Part shown: piece after piece, positions 44,885 through 60,726 of the stretch
Layout: the number at the start of each line of letters is the position of its first letter
How positions within the stretch are numbered: the first letter of the stretch is position 1
From: an uncultured Kiritimatiellota bacterium
Lineage (GTDB): Bacteria; Verrucomicrobiota; Kiritimatiellia; RFP12; DVOR01
Direction of reading: 5' to 3'
NCBI GenBank assembly: GCA_944389585.1
Contig: CALXMW010000002.1
Span: 1 to 64,000 of the forward strand
Length of the DNA: 64,000 nt
Program-made: the position numbers and the translations under genes
Notes under the pieces: generated by a model
The model's database searches: none
Told to the model about the DNA's origin: nothing
Seen by the model: only the letters and a program-made list of their open reading frames with translations

Positions 44885-46078
44885 TCAGACGAGGAGCTCC
44901 ACTTTGGGGACGCAGAAATCGAGCCATTTGGCGGCGGAGTCGTCCGCGCCGGGGGCGATGGAGCGGGCGGCGGTGGCGTTGAAGGTGGCCACGCGCAGGG
45001 CGGGGTCGACGCCGACGCAGGCGCTTTCGCGGGGTTCGCCGGCGCGTGCGGCGAGGATGGTCTGGGCGAAGTCTTTGTAGGCCTCGGCGAGGGCGGCGAC
45101 GTAGGCCGCGTCGTCGCCGTAGGGCTCGGCGAAGCGGTTGGGGCCTTCGGTGGGGGCGGTGGCGCCTTTGGGGCGGTGGGTGGTGCGCGTGCCGTCTGGG
45201 GCGACGGTTTCCCAACGGTCGGCGGTGGCTTGGCCCCAGTGGGCGGAGCCTTTGTCGCCGTAGAGGTGGAGCTGGGCGCCGCCAGCCTCGCCGAGGGCGA
45301 TCTGGCTGACGGCGATGAGGCCGAGGGCGCCGTTGTCGAGGCGCAAGAGGATGGTGGCGTCGTCGTCGAGCAGGCGGCCGGCGACGGCGGGGCGGCCGGC
45401 GGCGCAGAGGGCGGCGATCTCGCGCCCGGTGGCCCATTCGGCGAGGTAGGCGCAGGGGCCGGCCAGGTCGTAGACGGCGCCGGCGGCGCCGCAGCGGCGG
45501 GGGTCGATGCGCCAGCCGGCGGAGCGGTTGCCGGCGGTCTCCAGGCGCACGCCCATCCAGCCGTGGTAGTAGCGGACGTCGACGCGGCGGAGGTTGCCGA
45601 TGGCGCCGCCGAGGACGGCCTCGCGGAGGGCGCGGAGGGCGGGGTAGAAGGGGAAGACGTAGGCGGTGGCGTAGAGCTGGGGGCTCATGAGGGTGCGGCG
45701 CTTGAGGTTTTGGGCCTCGTCCATGTTGCAGCTCATGGGCTTTTCGGAGAAGACGGGGAAGCCGGCGTCGAAGGCGGCCATCGTCACGGGGTAGTGCATG
45801 TTGTTCGGGGCCAGGATCGTGACCAGGTCCAGGCGGTCGGGACCCTCGACCTTGGCCTCGCGGCGGAGCATGTCGCGGTAGACGCCGTAGACGCGCGCGG
45901 GGTCTATCCCCAGGCGTTTGCCCGTCTCGAAGGAGCGCTGGCGCGTGGACCCGAAGGCGCCGCAGACCAGCTCCAGGCAGCCGCTGGCCTCAATCGCCGC
46001 GCGGTGGATGCGGCCCATGAAGGACTCGTTCCCGCCGCCGACCATCGCGACCTTCAGTTTGGGTTGTTGCTTTGCCAT
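44885..46078 (-). CDS. Gfo/Idh/MocA-family NAD(P)-dependent oxidoreductase
   Basis: The 397-residue product has an N-terminal Rossmann fold (KLKVAMVGGGNESFMG), the family's catalytic EKPMSCN motif, and a C-terminal alpha/beta domain with YHGWMGVRLE. It probably oxidises or epimerises a sugar or cyclitol; the substrate cannot be read from sequence. The ATG at 46078 is preceded by AAAGGTG. Its promoter overlaps that of the divergent hemB. Confidence 0.9.
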   Translation of the reverse strand: MAKQQPKLKVAMVGGGNESFMGRIHRAAIEASGCLELVCGAFGSTRQRSFETGKRLGIDPARVYGVYRDMLRREAKVEGPDRLDLVTILAPNNMHYPVTMAAFDAGFPVFSEKPMSCNMDEAQNLKRRTLMSPQLYATAYVFPFYPALRALREAVLGGAIGNLRRVDVRYYHGWMGVRLETAGNRSAGWRIDPRRCGAAGAVYDLAGPCAYLAEWATGREIAALCAAGRPAVAGRLLDDDATILLRLDNGALGLIAVSQIALGEAGGAQLHLYGDKGSAHWGQATADRWETVAPDGTRTTHRPKGATAPTEGPNRFAEPYGDDAAYVAALAEAYKDFAQTILAARAGEPRESACVGVDPALRVATFNATAARSIAPGADDSAAKWLDFCVPKVELLV

Positions 46079-46099
46079 CTTGTTCACCTTTGTACCCCT

Positions 46100-46128
46100 A
46101 TGTTACAGGATTTGCCCGCGAAAAGCAA
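46100..46128 (-). promoter_or_regulatory. Promoter for the Gfo/Idh/MocA-Nif3 pair
   Basis: On the minus strand, TTGCTT (46123-46128) and TAACAT (46100-46105) are 17 bp apart. It overlaps the hemB promoter on the other strand, so the two may exclude each other. Confidence 0.65.
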
Positions 46129-46141
46129 ACCGCGCTATACT
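46112..46141 (+). promoter_or_regulatory. Promoter for hemB, implying a leaderless mRNA
   Basis: TTGCCC (46112-46117) and TATACT (46136-46141) are 18 bp apart. Only six bases separate the -10 box from the hemB ATG at 46148, so transcription should start at or next to the A of the start codon. No ribosome-binding site is present. Confidence 0.7.
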
Positions 46142-46147
46142 ATTGCC

Positions 46148-47143
46148 ATGAACGCATTCCCCGACCTTCGCCTCCGCCGCGCCCGGCGCACCCCCGGCAT
46201 CCGCGCGCTGTTCGACCTTGAGATCCCCGACCCGGCCAAGTGGTGCTGGCCGCTTTTCCTCGTGCCCGGCGCGGGCGTCAAGGCCGAGATCGCCTCCATG
46301 CCCGACCAGTTCCATTGGTCGGCCGACCGGATCTGCGAGGCGGTGGAGCCCGCCGTGCGCCAAGGCGTGGGCTCCGTGCTCCTCTTCGGGCAGAGCGACC
46401 GCCCCAAGGACAACGGCGGCTCCGGCGCGTGGGACGAGCGCGGCCCCGTGCAGCAGGCCGTCCGCGCCCTCAAGCGCGCCTTCCCCCAGCTCACCGTGAT
46501 GACGGATGTCTGCCTCTGCGCCTACACCAGCCACGGCCACTGCGCCCCCCTGCGCCCAGACGGCGCGCTCGACAACGACGCCGCCTGCGCCTGCCTGGCC
46601 AAGGTGGCCCTTTCCCACGCCGCCGCCGGCGCCGACGTCGTCGCCCCCTCGGCCATGATGGACGGCCAGGTGGCCGCCATCCGCGCCTCCCTGGCCGAGG
46701 ACGGCTTCGACGACACGCTCCTGATGGCCTACTCCACCAAGTTCGCCTCCGCCTGCTACGGCCCCTTCCGCGACGCCGAGGGGTCGGCCCCCACCCCGCC
46801 GCCCGGCGCCCCCGCAGACCGCAGGGGCTACCAGGCCTCGCCCGCCAACCCCCGCGCCGCGCTCCTTGAATCGGCCCTCGACGAACAGGAGGGCGCCGAC
46901 CTGCTCATGGTCAAGCCCGCGCTCTTCTACACCGACATGATCGCCGCCCTCAAGGCCCGTACCCTCCTCCCCGTGGCCGCCTACAACGTCAGCGGCGAGT
47001 ATGCCATGCTCATCGCCACCGCCCGCGCCGGCTGGGGCGACCTGCGCGACCTCGTGCGCGAGAGCGCCCTTGCCCTCACCCGCGCCGGCGCCGACCTCAT
47101 CATCTCCTACTGGGCCAACCGTTATGACGAGCTCCTCGCCTGA
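46148..47143 (+). CDS. hemB: Delta-aminolevulinic acid dehydratase (porphobilinogen synthase)
   Basis: HemB joins two 5-aminolevulinate molecules to porphobilinogen in haem and cobalamin synthesis. The 331-residue product has the predicted zinc ligands Cys122, Cys124 and Cys132 in DVCLCAYTSHGHC and the two Schiff-base lysines Lys198 (YSTKFASACYGPFRDA) and Lys256 (MVKPALFYTDMI). The conserved DRKxYQMDPAN region is changed to DRRGYQASPAN. It overlaps the recombinase gene by 20 bp. No other haem gene is present. Confidence 0.96.
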   Translation: MNAFPDLRLRRARRTPGIRALFDLEIPDPAKWCWPLFLVPGAGVKAEIASMPDQFHWSADRICEAVEPAVRQGVGSVLLFGQSDRPKDNGGSGAWDERGPVQQAVRALKRAFPQLTVMTDVCLCAYTSHGHCAPLRPDGALDNDAACACLAKVALSHAAAGADVVAPSAMMDGQVAAIRASLAEDGFDDTLLMAYSTKFASACYGPFRDAEGSAPTPPPGAPADRRGYQASPANPRAALLESALDEQEGADLLMVKPALFYTDMIAALKARTLLPVAAYNVSGEYAMLIATARAGWGDLRDLVRESALALTRAGADLIISYWANRYDELLA

Positions 47144-48071
47144 CGCCCTTGCCCGTGACCTCGAGGCCTTCCTCGACGCCGCCCAATACGCCCGCGGCCT
47201 CAGCCCCGCCACCCGCCAGGCCTACGCCAACGCCCTCACCGCCCTTCTCCAAGACCTCCGCCGCCAGGGCCTCGACGCCTGGCCCCGCGTCGATGCCGCC
47301 GCCCTCGCGGCGCACCTCCGCCGCCTTCAGGACGGGCGCGGCTACGCCCCCGCCACCCTCGCCCAGCATACGGCCGCCATCCGCGCCTTCTTCGGCTGGC
47401 TCCTCGAACAGGGCCGCATCCAGGCCTCCCCCCTCGACGCCCTCCCCCCCGCCAAGCGCCCCAAACGCCTGCCCAGGACCCTCCCCGAGGGCGCCCTCAA
47501 CGCCCTCATCGAGGCCGTCGAGGGCGACGACCTCCCCACCCTCCGCGACCGCGCCGCCCTGGAGCTCCTTTACGGCTGCGGCCTCCGCTGCGCCGAGCTC
47601 TGCGGCCTGAACCTCCACGACGCCGACCTCGCCGGGCGCACCCTCCGCGTCCGCGGCAAGGGCGCCAAGGAGCGCGTCGTCCCCTACGGCCCCCCCGCCC
47701 ACGCCGCGCTCCTGCGCTGGCTCCGTGCCCGCGAGCGTTTTGCCCTAACCTACAAGAAAGGCGTCCTGGCGGCCGACCTGCTGGCGCCGACGGCGCCTCT
47801 CCTGCTCTCCCCCACCGGGCGGCGGCTGGGGCGCCCCGCCCTCGCGGCCCTCGTCCACCGGCGCATCCACGCCTTCCTCCCCGAGGGCGTCCAGGCCACC
47901 CCGCACACCCTCCGCCACGCCTACGCCACCCACCTGCTCGAGCACGGCGCGCCGCTCATGGACATCCGCCAGCTCCTCGGGCACGCCTCCGTCTCCACCA
48001 CCCAGCTCTACACCCACGTCGCCCCCGGCCGCCTGCGCGCGGCTTTCGACGCCGCCTTTCCCCGCAGGTGA
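47124..48071 (+). CDS. Tyrosine recombinase of the XerC/XerD type
   Basis: The 315-residue product has an N-terminal core-binding (SAM-like) domain and a C-terminal catalytic domain. The complete set of active residues is present: Arg155 (GCGLRCAEL), Lys179, His261 and Arg264 (HTLRHAYATH), His287 (LLGHAS) and Tyr296 (TTQLYTHV). Size and lack of accessory domains fit a housekeeping Xer protein resolving chromosome dimers, rather than a phage integrase. The start overlaps the hemB end by 20 bp and has no obvious ribosome site, so it is probably read by coupling. Confidence 0.92.
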   Translation: MTSSSPDALARDLEAFLDAAQYARGLSPATRQAYANALTALLQDLRRQGLDAWPRVDAAALAAHLRRLQDGRGYAPATLAQHTAAIRAFFGWLLEQGRIQASPLDALPPAKRPKRLPRTLPEGALNALIEAVEGDDLPTLRDRAALELLYGCGLRCAELCGLNLHDADLAGRTLRVRGKGAKERVVPYGPPAHAALLRWLRARERFALTYKKGVLAADLLAPTAPLLLSPTGRRLGRPALAALVHRRIHAFLPEGVQATPHTLRHAYATHLLEHGAPLMDIRQLLGHASVSTTQLYTHVAPGRLRAAFDAAFPRR

Positions 48072-48504
48072 GCGTCAGCTCGCCGACTTTCGTGCCGTTC
48101 GCGTAGAGCGTGACCTTGGAGGCGCCTTCACGTTGGTCGACGACCAGCGAGATGGCGTAGTCCTTGGGGCTGACCGACAGGCTGGTGGCGGCGCTGTCCT
48201 CGTCCCCGCCGGCGCCCTTGGCCCAGAACTTGAGTATGCCGCTCTGATTACCGTCCAGGTTCTTGGCCACCTTGATGTAGTTGGTGGAGTCGCCGGTCCC
48301 AGCGCCAAAGCGGAAGAGATCCTTGCCGTCGCCTTCCTGGCCCGGCACGGTGAGGGTGGCCGTGAGGGCGAAGACCGAGCCGTCGCCGAAGCTGCCGATG
48401 GTCTGGTTTCCGGTGACGCTGTCCTGCTGCCAACTGATGTTCACCGCCTGGGCGGCGGAGAGGGCAAGCGCGGCGAAGGCCGCGGTGAGAACTGTTTTCT
48501 TCAT
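47956..48504 (-). pseudogene. Signal-peptide protein truncated at its 3' end (PEP-CTERM style)
   Basis: The gene begins MKKTVLTAAFAALALSAAQAVNISW, a clear signal peptide like that of the 7888-8496 protein. A beta-sandwich, lectin-like body follows (SFGDGSVFALTATLTVPGQE, YAISLVVDQREGASKVTLYA). After VGELTLTCGE (about 48060) the frame runs into the antisense of the recombinase gene and becomes an Arg/Gly/Ala-rich shadow to 47956. The usual rest of the body and the PEP-CTERM tail are missing. The break coincides with the recombinase stop codon, so a deletion probably joined the two genes. AGGAGG precedes the ATG, 14 bases away. Confidence 0.7.
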
Positions 48505-48835
48505 GGTGAGGGGATGCCTCCTACTCGCCCCGAGGTGGGCGGAGGCGGGCATGGGGGCGAAAACGTGCCCGCTTCCGATGTCAGCCTCGAGGTCTTAGGA
48601 TACCTGCTTGAGACAGCGGAGCGGGCACGTGATAGCACGTGCACGCAACGTTGGACATCAAGCATGAAAGTTCCTAAGTTTCGAGGCTTGTCCTTGTGCG
48701 TTCGCACAGTTCGGTTGCCGTGGCTCTCCCACGACGTGCCTTTTAGGATACACCTTTTGGGCATCTCCGCGCAAGTCTTTTTTGGCAGGCGGCGGGCCGC
48801 CGCGGGGAGGGGGAGGTCAGGCGGGGGATGGGCAC
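48505..48835. other. Gene-free stretch with inverted and direct repeats
   Basis: No protein gene or tRNA is seen here. A ten-base inverted pair CGTGCCCGCT (48564-48573) / AGCGGGCACG (48620-48629) encloses 46 bases. TTAGGATAC occurs twice (about 48594 and 48742), and a GTGCGTTCGCAC hairpin lies near 48696-48707. It could be a structured leader of the truncated secreted-protein gene on the minus strand or a small RNA; it does not match any riboswitch core I recognise. Confidence 0.4.
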
Positions 48836-48864
48836 AAAAAAAGGCGGGCCCCGCGGGGCCCGCC
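48836..48864 (-). terminator. Intrinsic terminator of the rpoBC operon
   Basis: On the minus strand a perfect ten-pair stem, GGCGGGCCCC/GGGGCCCGCC, is followed by seven T. It begins 18 bases past the rpoC stop codon. Confidence 0.94.
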
Positions 48865-48882
48865 TGTCGATACGCCTGAGGC

Positions 48883-53238
<4,356 letters not shown>

Positions 53239-53262
53239 GGTGGTGGATCCTCCGGAAATGGG

Positions 53263-57213
<3,951 letters not shown>

Positions 57214-57407
57214 AGCCTCAACACCTCATTCAGGGGTTCTCGACCTGCCCCGCGGTCGCCCGCCGGGCCGCTTCAACAAGGTAAGCCCCGGGCATCTCAG
57301 CCCGCAACTCCGGCCGTCAAGCCGGGCGCCCGCGCGACAGTAGACCGCTGTATCGGCCGCGAACGCCTAGCCGCCTGGGGACACTACGCCCCAAACGAAA
57401 CTCGCAA

Positions 57408-57437
57408 ACTATAGCAAACCCACCCCACCCCCGTCAA
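57408..57437 (-). promoter_or_regulatory. Sigma-70-type promoter for rpoBC
   Basis: On the minus strand, TTGACG (57432-57437) and TATAGT (57408-57413) are 18 bp apart. The implied rpoB leader of about 190 bases (57214-57400) has GC-rich inverted stretches and could host attenuation; no gene lies in it. Confidence 0.8.
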
Positions 57438-57462
57438 GCGAGTTTCGGAAAACAGAGAACAA

Positions 57463-58047
57463 AGATCACAGAGGACACAGAGGACACAGAGGACACGCAG
57501 AGGAACACAGAGACTGAAATCACAAAGGACACAAAGAACACAAAGGCTTGCACGACGCAGGGGAAAAGGGGAATGGGAAAGGGGAACTTAGGGCAAGGGG
57601 CGCCGCCCCTTGAACCCCGGCAGGGGGAAGCTCCCCCTGCACCCGCGGCACGTCTGCGACGTGCCTGACAGGCACCCCAAAAGACTTTGTGCCCTTTGTG
57701 GTTCTTTGAGCCTTTGTGATAGCCCGCGCAGCGAAAACCCGCGGCACGTCTGCGACGTGCCAACGCCCGCCAAGCGGGCGACGGACTAGGGTGGGCAAAG
57801 AGGAGGACGGGCTGGGACGGCGTCTAGCCCGTCGTCCAGCGGCGGCGCTCTTTGTTCTTTGTGGCTGTTGTGCCCTTTGCGATTTCCGAAATCCTGGCAG
57901 TCCTGCGTGCGTCAGCACGCCCTCAATCTGCACCAAATCTGCGAAATCTGCGGTTTCTTTCGCGGCAGGCCTCCTTTGTGTCCTTCGTGTCCTTTGTGAT
58001 TTCAATCTCCGTGTTCCTCTGCGTATCCTCTGTGGCCCCTGTGATCT
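57463..58047 (+). repeat. Intergenic composite repeat block F
   Basis: A 585-bp gene-free element between the rpoB and feoA promoters, with the cleanest inverted ends of the family: AGATCACAGAGGACAC at 57463 and CCTGTGATCT ending at 58047. On the plus strand it has nine-base arrays (57463-57546), the three-hairpin GC module (about 57593-57665, last stem in its GCA-loop form), one copy of the 96-bp unit in reverse, a GCGGGC palindrome, the reverse of the segment with GCGTGCTGGCGCACGC-like hairpin (57843-57975, here mutated) and the closing array. Confidence 0.85.
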
Positions 58048-58097
58048 AAAATCGCGGGGTCGGCGTTGCGCAAAATTAGCGGGACTGAAGAAAATGC

Positions 58098-58126
58098 TTG
58101 CGTCGCGGATTAGGGTTTGCTATCTT
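58098..58126 (+). promoter_or_regulatory. Sigma-70-type promoter for feoAB
   Basis: TTGCGT (58098-58103) and TATCTT (58121-58126) are 17 bp apart, about 30 bases before the feoA ATG. No convincing Fur box is seen. Confidence 0.65.
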
Positions 58127-58157
58127 TTGCGCAGTTCAGAAGTGAAAGGAGCCTAAT

Positions 58158-58391
58158 ATGGGCATCACGGACATGAAGATCGGCACGCGGGCCGAGATCG
58201 TGGGCTACGAGGAAACGGGCGCGGGCTACCGCGCCAAGCTGTTGGCGTTGGGGCTGACGCGCGGGGCCGTCATCGAGCTGATCGGGCGCGCGCCGATGGG
58301 CGACCCGTTGCGGCTGAAGGTGCGGGGTTTTGAGCTGTCCCTGCGGCGGGACGAGGCGAAGGCGCTGAAGCTGAAGGAGGTGGGCAAGTGA
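58158..58391 (+). CDS. feoA: Ferrous iron transport protein A
   Basis: FeoA is the small SH3-like cytoplasmic helper of the FeoB iron channel. The 77-residue product has the family pattern KIGTRAEIVGYEETGAGYRA, LLALGLTRGAVIELIGRAPM and GDPLRLKVRGFELSLRRDEA. The ATG follows GAAAGGAGCC. Its stop overlaps the feoB GTG start. Confidence 0.95.
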   Translation: MGITDMKIGTRAEIVGYEETGAGYRAKLLALGLTRGAVIELIGRAPMGDPLRLKVRGFELSLRRDEAKALKLKEVGK

Positions 58392-60640
58392 GCGCGCGGC
58401 GGACGATCACGGCGGCGTTGGCGGGGGACCCGAACACGGGGAAGTCGACCTTCTTCAACGCTTGGACGGGGTTGCATCAGGTGACGGGGAACTGGCCGGG
58501 GGTGACCGTCGAGAAGGTGGTGGGGGAGATTGATTTGCCGGGCGGGGAGCGCCTGGCGCTGGTGGATTTGCCGGGGATGTACTCGCTGCACGCCGTCTCG
58601 GAGGACGAGCGGGTGGCCTCGGCCTACGCGCGGAGCGGGGAACCGGATCTGCTGATCGACGTGGTGGACGCGGTGAACCTGGAGCGGAACCTTTACCTGA
58701 CGCTGGCGCTGATGGAGCTGGGCAAGCCGATGGTGGTGGTGCTGACGATGACCGACGTGCTCCGCCGCCAAGGCTTTGAGATCGACGTGCCCGAGCTCTC
58801 GCGCCGCCTGGGCGTGCCCGTGGTGCTGGGCGACGTCCGCCGCCGCGCCAGCCGCGCGGCCCTCGAGCGCGCGGTGCTGGAGGCGCTGGCCACGCGCCAG
58901 CGCACGCCGCGGGCGACGCTCCCCGAGGCCCTCGCCCACGCCCTGCGCCGCGTCCGCCGCGAGAACGAGCCCGAGGTGCTGGCCATCCACCGCCTGGAGG
59001 GCATCCTCCCCGGCGCCGAGGCGGTGAACGCCGACGTGGAGCGGGCGTTGGGGACGACGCCGGACGTGCTCATCGCCGACGCGCGCTACGCCAAGATCGC
59101 CGAGCTCACCCGGGGCGTCGTCCGCCAGATCGGCCACGCACGCACCGAGCTGGGGCGCAGACTCGACAAGATCGCCCTGAACCGTTGGCTGGGCATCCCG
59201 CTCTTCCTGCTGACGATGTACCTGCTCTTCTGGTTCACCCAGGTGCTGGGCGGGTGCTTCATCGACTTCTTCGACGGCGTGGGCGACGCGCTCTTCGTCA
59301 CCGGCCTGGGCAACCTGCTGGCCCTCTGCGGCGCGCCCGCGTGGCTGACGACGATCTTGGCCGACGGCCTGGGCGTGGGCGTGCAGACGGTGCTCACCTT
59401 CATCCCGCCGGTCTTCTTCATCTTCCTGGGGCTCTCCATCCTGGAGGACTCGGGCTACATGGCGCGCGCGGCGCTGGTGATGGATCGCTTCATGCGCCTG
59501 CTGGGCCTGCCCGGGAGCGCCTTCGTGCCGATGCTCGTGGGCTTCGGGTGCACGGTGCCGGCCATCATGGCCACGCGCACGCTCAGCAACCGGCGCGACC
59601 GCCTGCTGACCATCTTCATGACCCCGTTCATGAGCTGCGGCGCGCGCCTGCCCGTCTACGCCCTCTTCGGCGCGGCCTTCTTCGGCGCGGCCAGCGGCAC
59701 GATGATCTTCGCCATCTACCTGGCGGGCATCGCGCTGGCGGTGCTCACGGGCCTGCTGCTGAAGCACACCCTCTTCGTGGGCGAGCCCTCGCCCTTCGTG
59801 ATGGAGCTGCCGCTCTACCACGCGCCCCGCCCCGCCACCGTGCTCAAGCAGGCCTGGGAGCGCCTGCGCCACTTCCTCTTCCGCGCCGGCAAGGTCATGG
59901 CCCTGATGGTGCTCGTGCTGAGCGTCTGCGACAAGATCGTCGTGGCCAACCCCTTCGCCGCGCCCACGCCCCAGGCGCCCGAGCCCCGGGCCTCCGTCAT
60001 CGAGGTCGCCGGGCGCGCCCTGGCGCCGATCTTTGCCCCGATGGGCGTGGCGGCCGAGAACTGGCAGGGCTCCGTCGCCCTCATCGTCGGCCTCTTCGCC
60101 AAAGAGCAGGTCGTCTCCTCCCTCAACACCCTCTACGCCATCGAGGGCGGCCAGGAGGCGGAGCCGGCCGAGGAGGAGGCCCCCCTCACCTGGGGCGCCG
60201 CCAAGGAAGCCCTCGCCGGCGGCCTCGCCGACGCCTTCGGGACGATCCCCGAGGCCTTCGCCGGCCTCGCGGGAACCCTCGCCGATCCCCTCGGCTACGA
60301 GGGCGCCGCCGCCGACGCCGAGGAGATGACCCTGGCGCGCACCCTCTCGGCGAAGTTCGACGACGACCGCCACCGCGCCTTCGCCTACCTCCTCTTCGTG
60401 CTACTCTACGTGCCCTGCCTCGCGGCCATGGCCACCGTCGTGCGCGAGATCGGCTGGGGCTACTCCGCCATCCTCTTCGGCTACCTCACGCTCCTGGGCT
60501 GGTGCGTCGCCACGCTCTATTTCCAGGCCACCGTCGGCCACAGCGCCCTTTGGGTGGCCGTGCCCTGCGCGCTCCTGGCCGGCGTCGCCGCCGCCTTCGC
60601 CGCACTCGGGCGCAAGGTCAAGGTCTGGATCGTCCAGTGA
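58388..60640 (+). CDS. feoB: Ferrous iron transporter FeoB
   Basis: FeoB is the inner-membrane Fe(II) importer with an N-terminal G domain. The 750-residue product starts at GTG in a GTGA overlap with feoA. G1 is GDPNTGKS (13-20) and G3 is DLPG (60-63). The G4 motif, normally NxxD, reads TMTD (120-123), and the G5 region (VPVVLGDVRRRAS) lacks the usual Ser-Ala pattern. The membrane part has the two gate regions with FVPMLVGFGCTVPAIMATRT and FMSCGARLPVYALFGAAFFG. No feoC is present. Confidence 0.96.
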   Translation: MSARRTITAALAGDPNTGKSTFFNAWTGLHQVTGNWPGVTVEKVVGEIDLPGGERLALVDLPGMYSLHAVSEDERVASAYARSGEPDLLIDVVDAVNLERNLYLTLALMELGKPMVVVLTMTDVLRRQGFEIDVPELSRRLGVPVVLGDVRRRASRAALERAVLEALATRQRTPRATLPEALAHALRRVRRENEPEVLAIHRLEGILPGAEAVNADVERALGTTPDVLIADARYAKIAELTRGVVRQIGHARTELGRRLDKIALNRWLGIPLFLLTMYLLFWFTQVLGGCFIDFFDGVGDALFVTGLGNLLALCGAPAWLTTILADGLGVGVQTVLTFIPPVFFIFLGLSILEDSGYMARAALVMDRFMRLLGLPGSAFVPMLVGFGCTVPAIMATRTLSNRRDRLLTIFMTPFMSCGARLPVYALFGAAFFGAASGTMIFAIYLAGIALAVLTGLLLKHTLFVGEPSPFVMELPLYHAPRPATVLKQAWERLRHFLFRAGKVMALMVLVLSVCDKIVVANPFAAPTPQAPEPRASVIEVAGRALAPIFAPMGVAAENWQGSVALIVGLFAKEQVVSSLNTLYAIEGGQEAEPAEEEAPLTWGAAKEALAGGLADAFGTIPEAFAGLAGTLADPLGYEGAAADAEEMTLARTLSAKFDDDRHRAFAYLLFVLLYVPCLAAMATVVREIGWGYSAILFGYLTLLGWCVATLYFQATVGHSALWVAVPCALLAGVAAAFAALGRKVKVWIVQ

Positions 60641-60646
60641 CCCCAC

Positions 60647-60679
60647 GGGCGGCGGCGCGTGCGCGCCCCGCCCCTTTTT
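60647..60679 (+). terminator. Intrinsic terminator after feoB
   Basis: GGGCGG and GGCGC pair with GCGCC and CCGCCC around a GTGC loop, with one bulged C, followed by C and five T. It lies six bases after the feoB stop. Confidence 0.82.
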
Positions 60680-60726
60680 CGACCCTTCCCAAACGACTCG
60701 ATTAGCAAACACTAAGGAAACACCCC

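Noticed and set aside
47124..48071. Phage or genomic-island integrase with attachment sites
   Set aside because: The recombinase has the size and layout of a housekeeping Xer protein, overlaps hemB, and no tRNA, direct att repeats or phage genes are near it.
48560..48760. Known riboswitch, 6S RNA or SRP RNA upstream of the truncated secreted-protein gene
   Set aside because: I compared it by eye with SAM, cobalamin, c-di-GMP and SRP core motifs. Only short fragments such as GGCAACC agree; the needed cores are missing.
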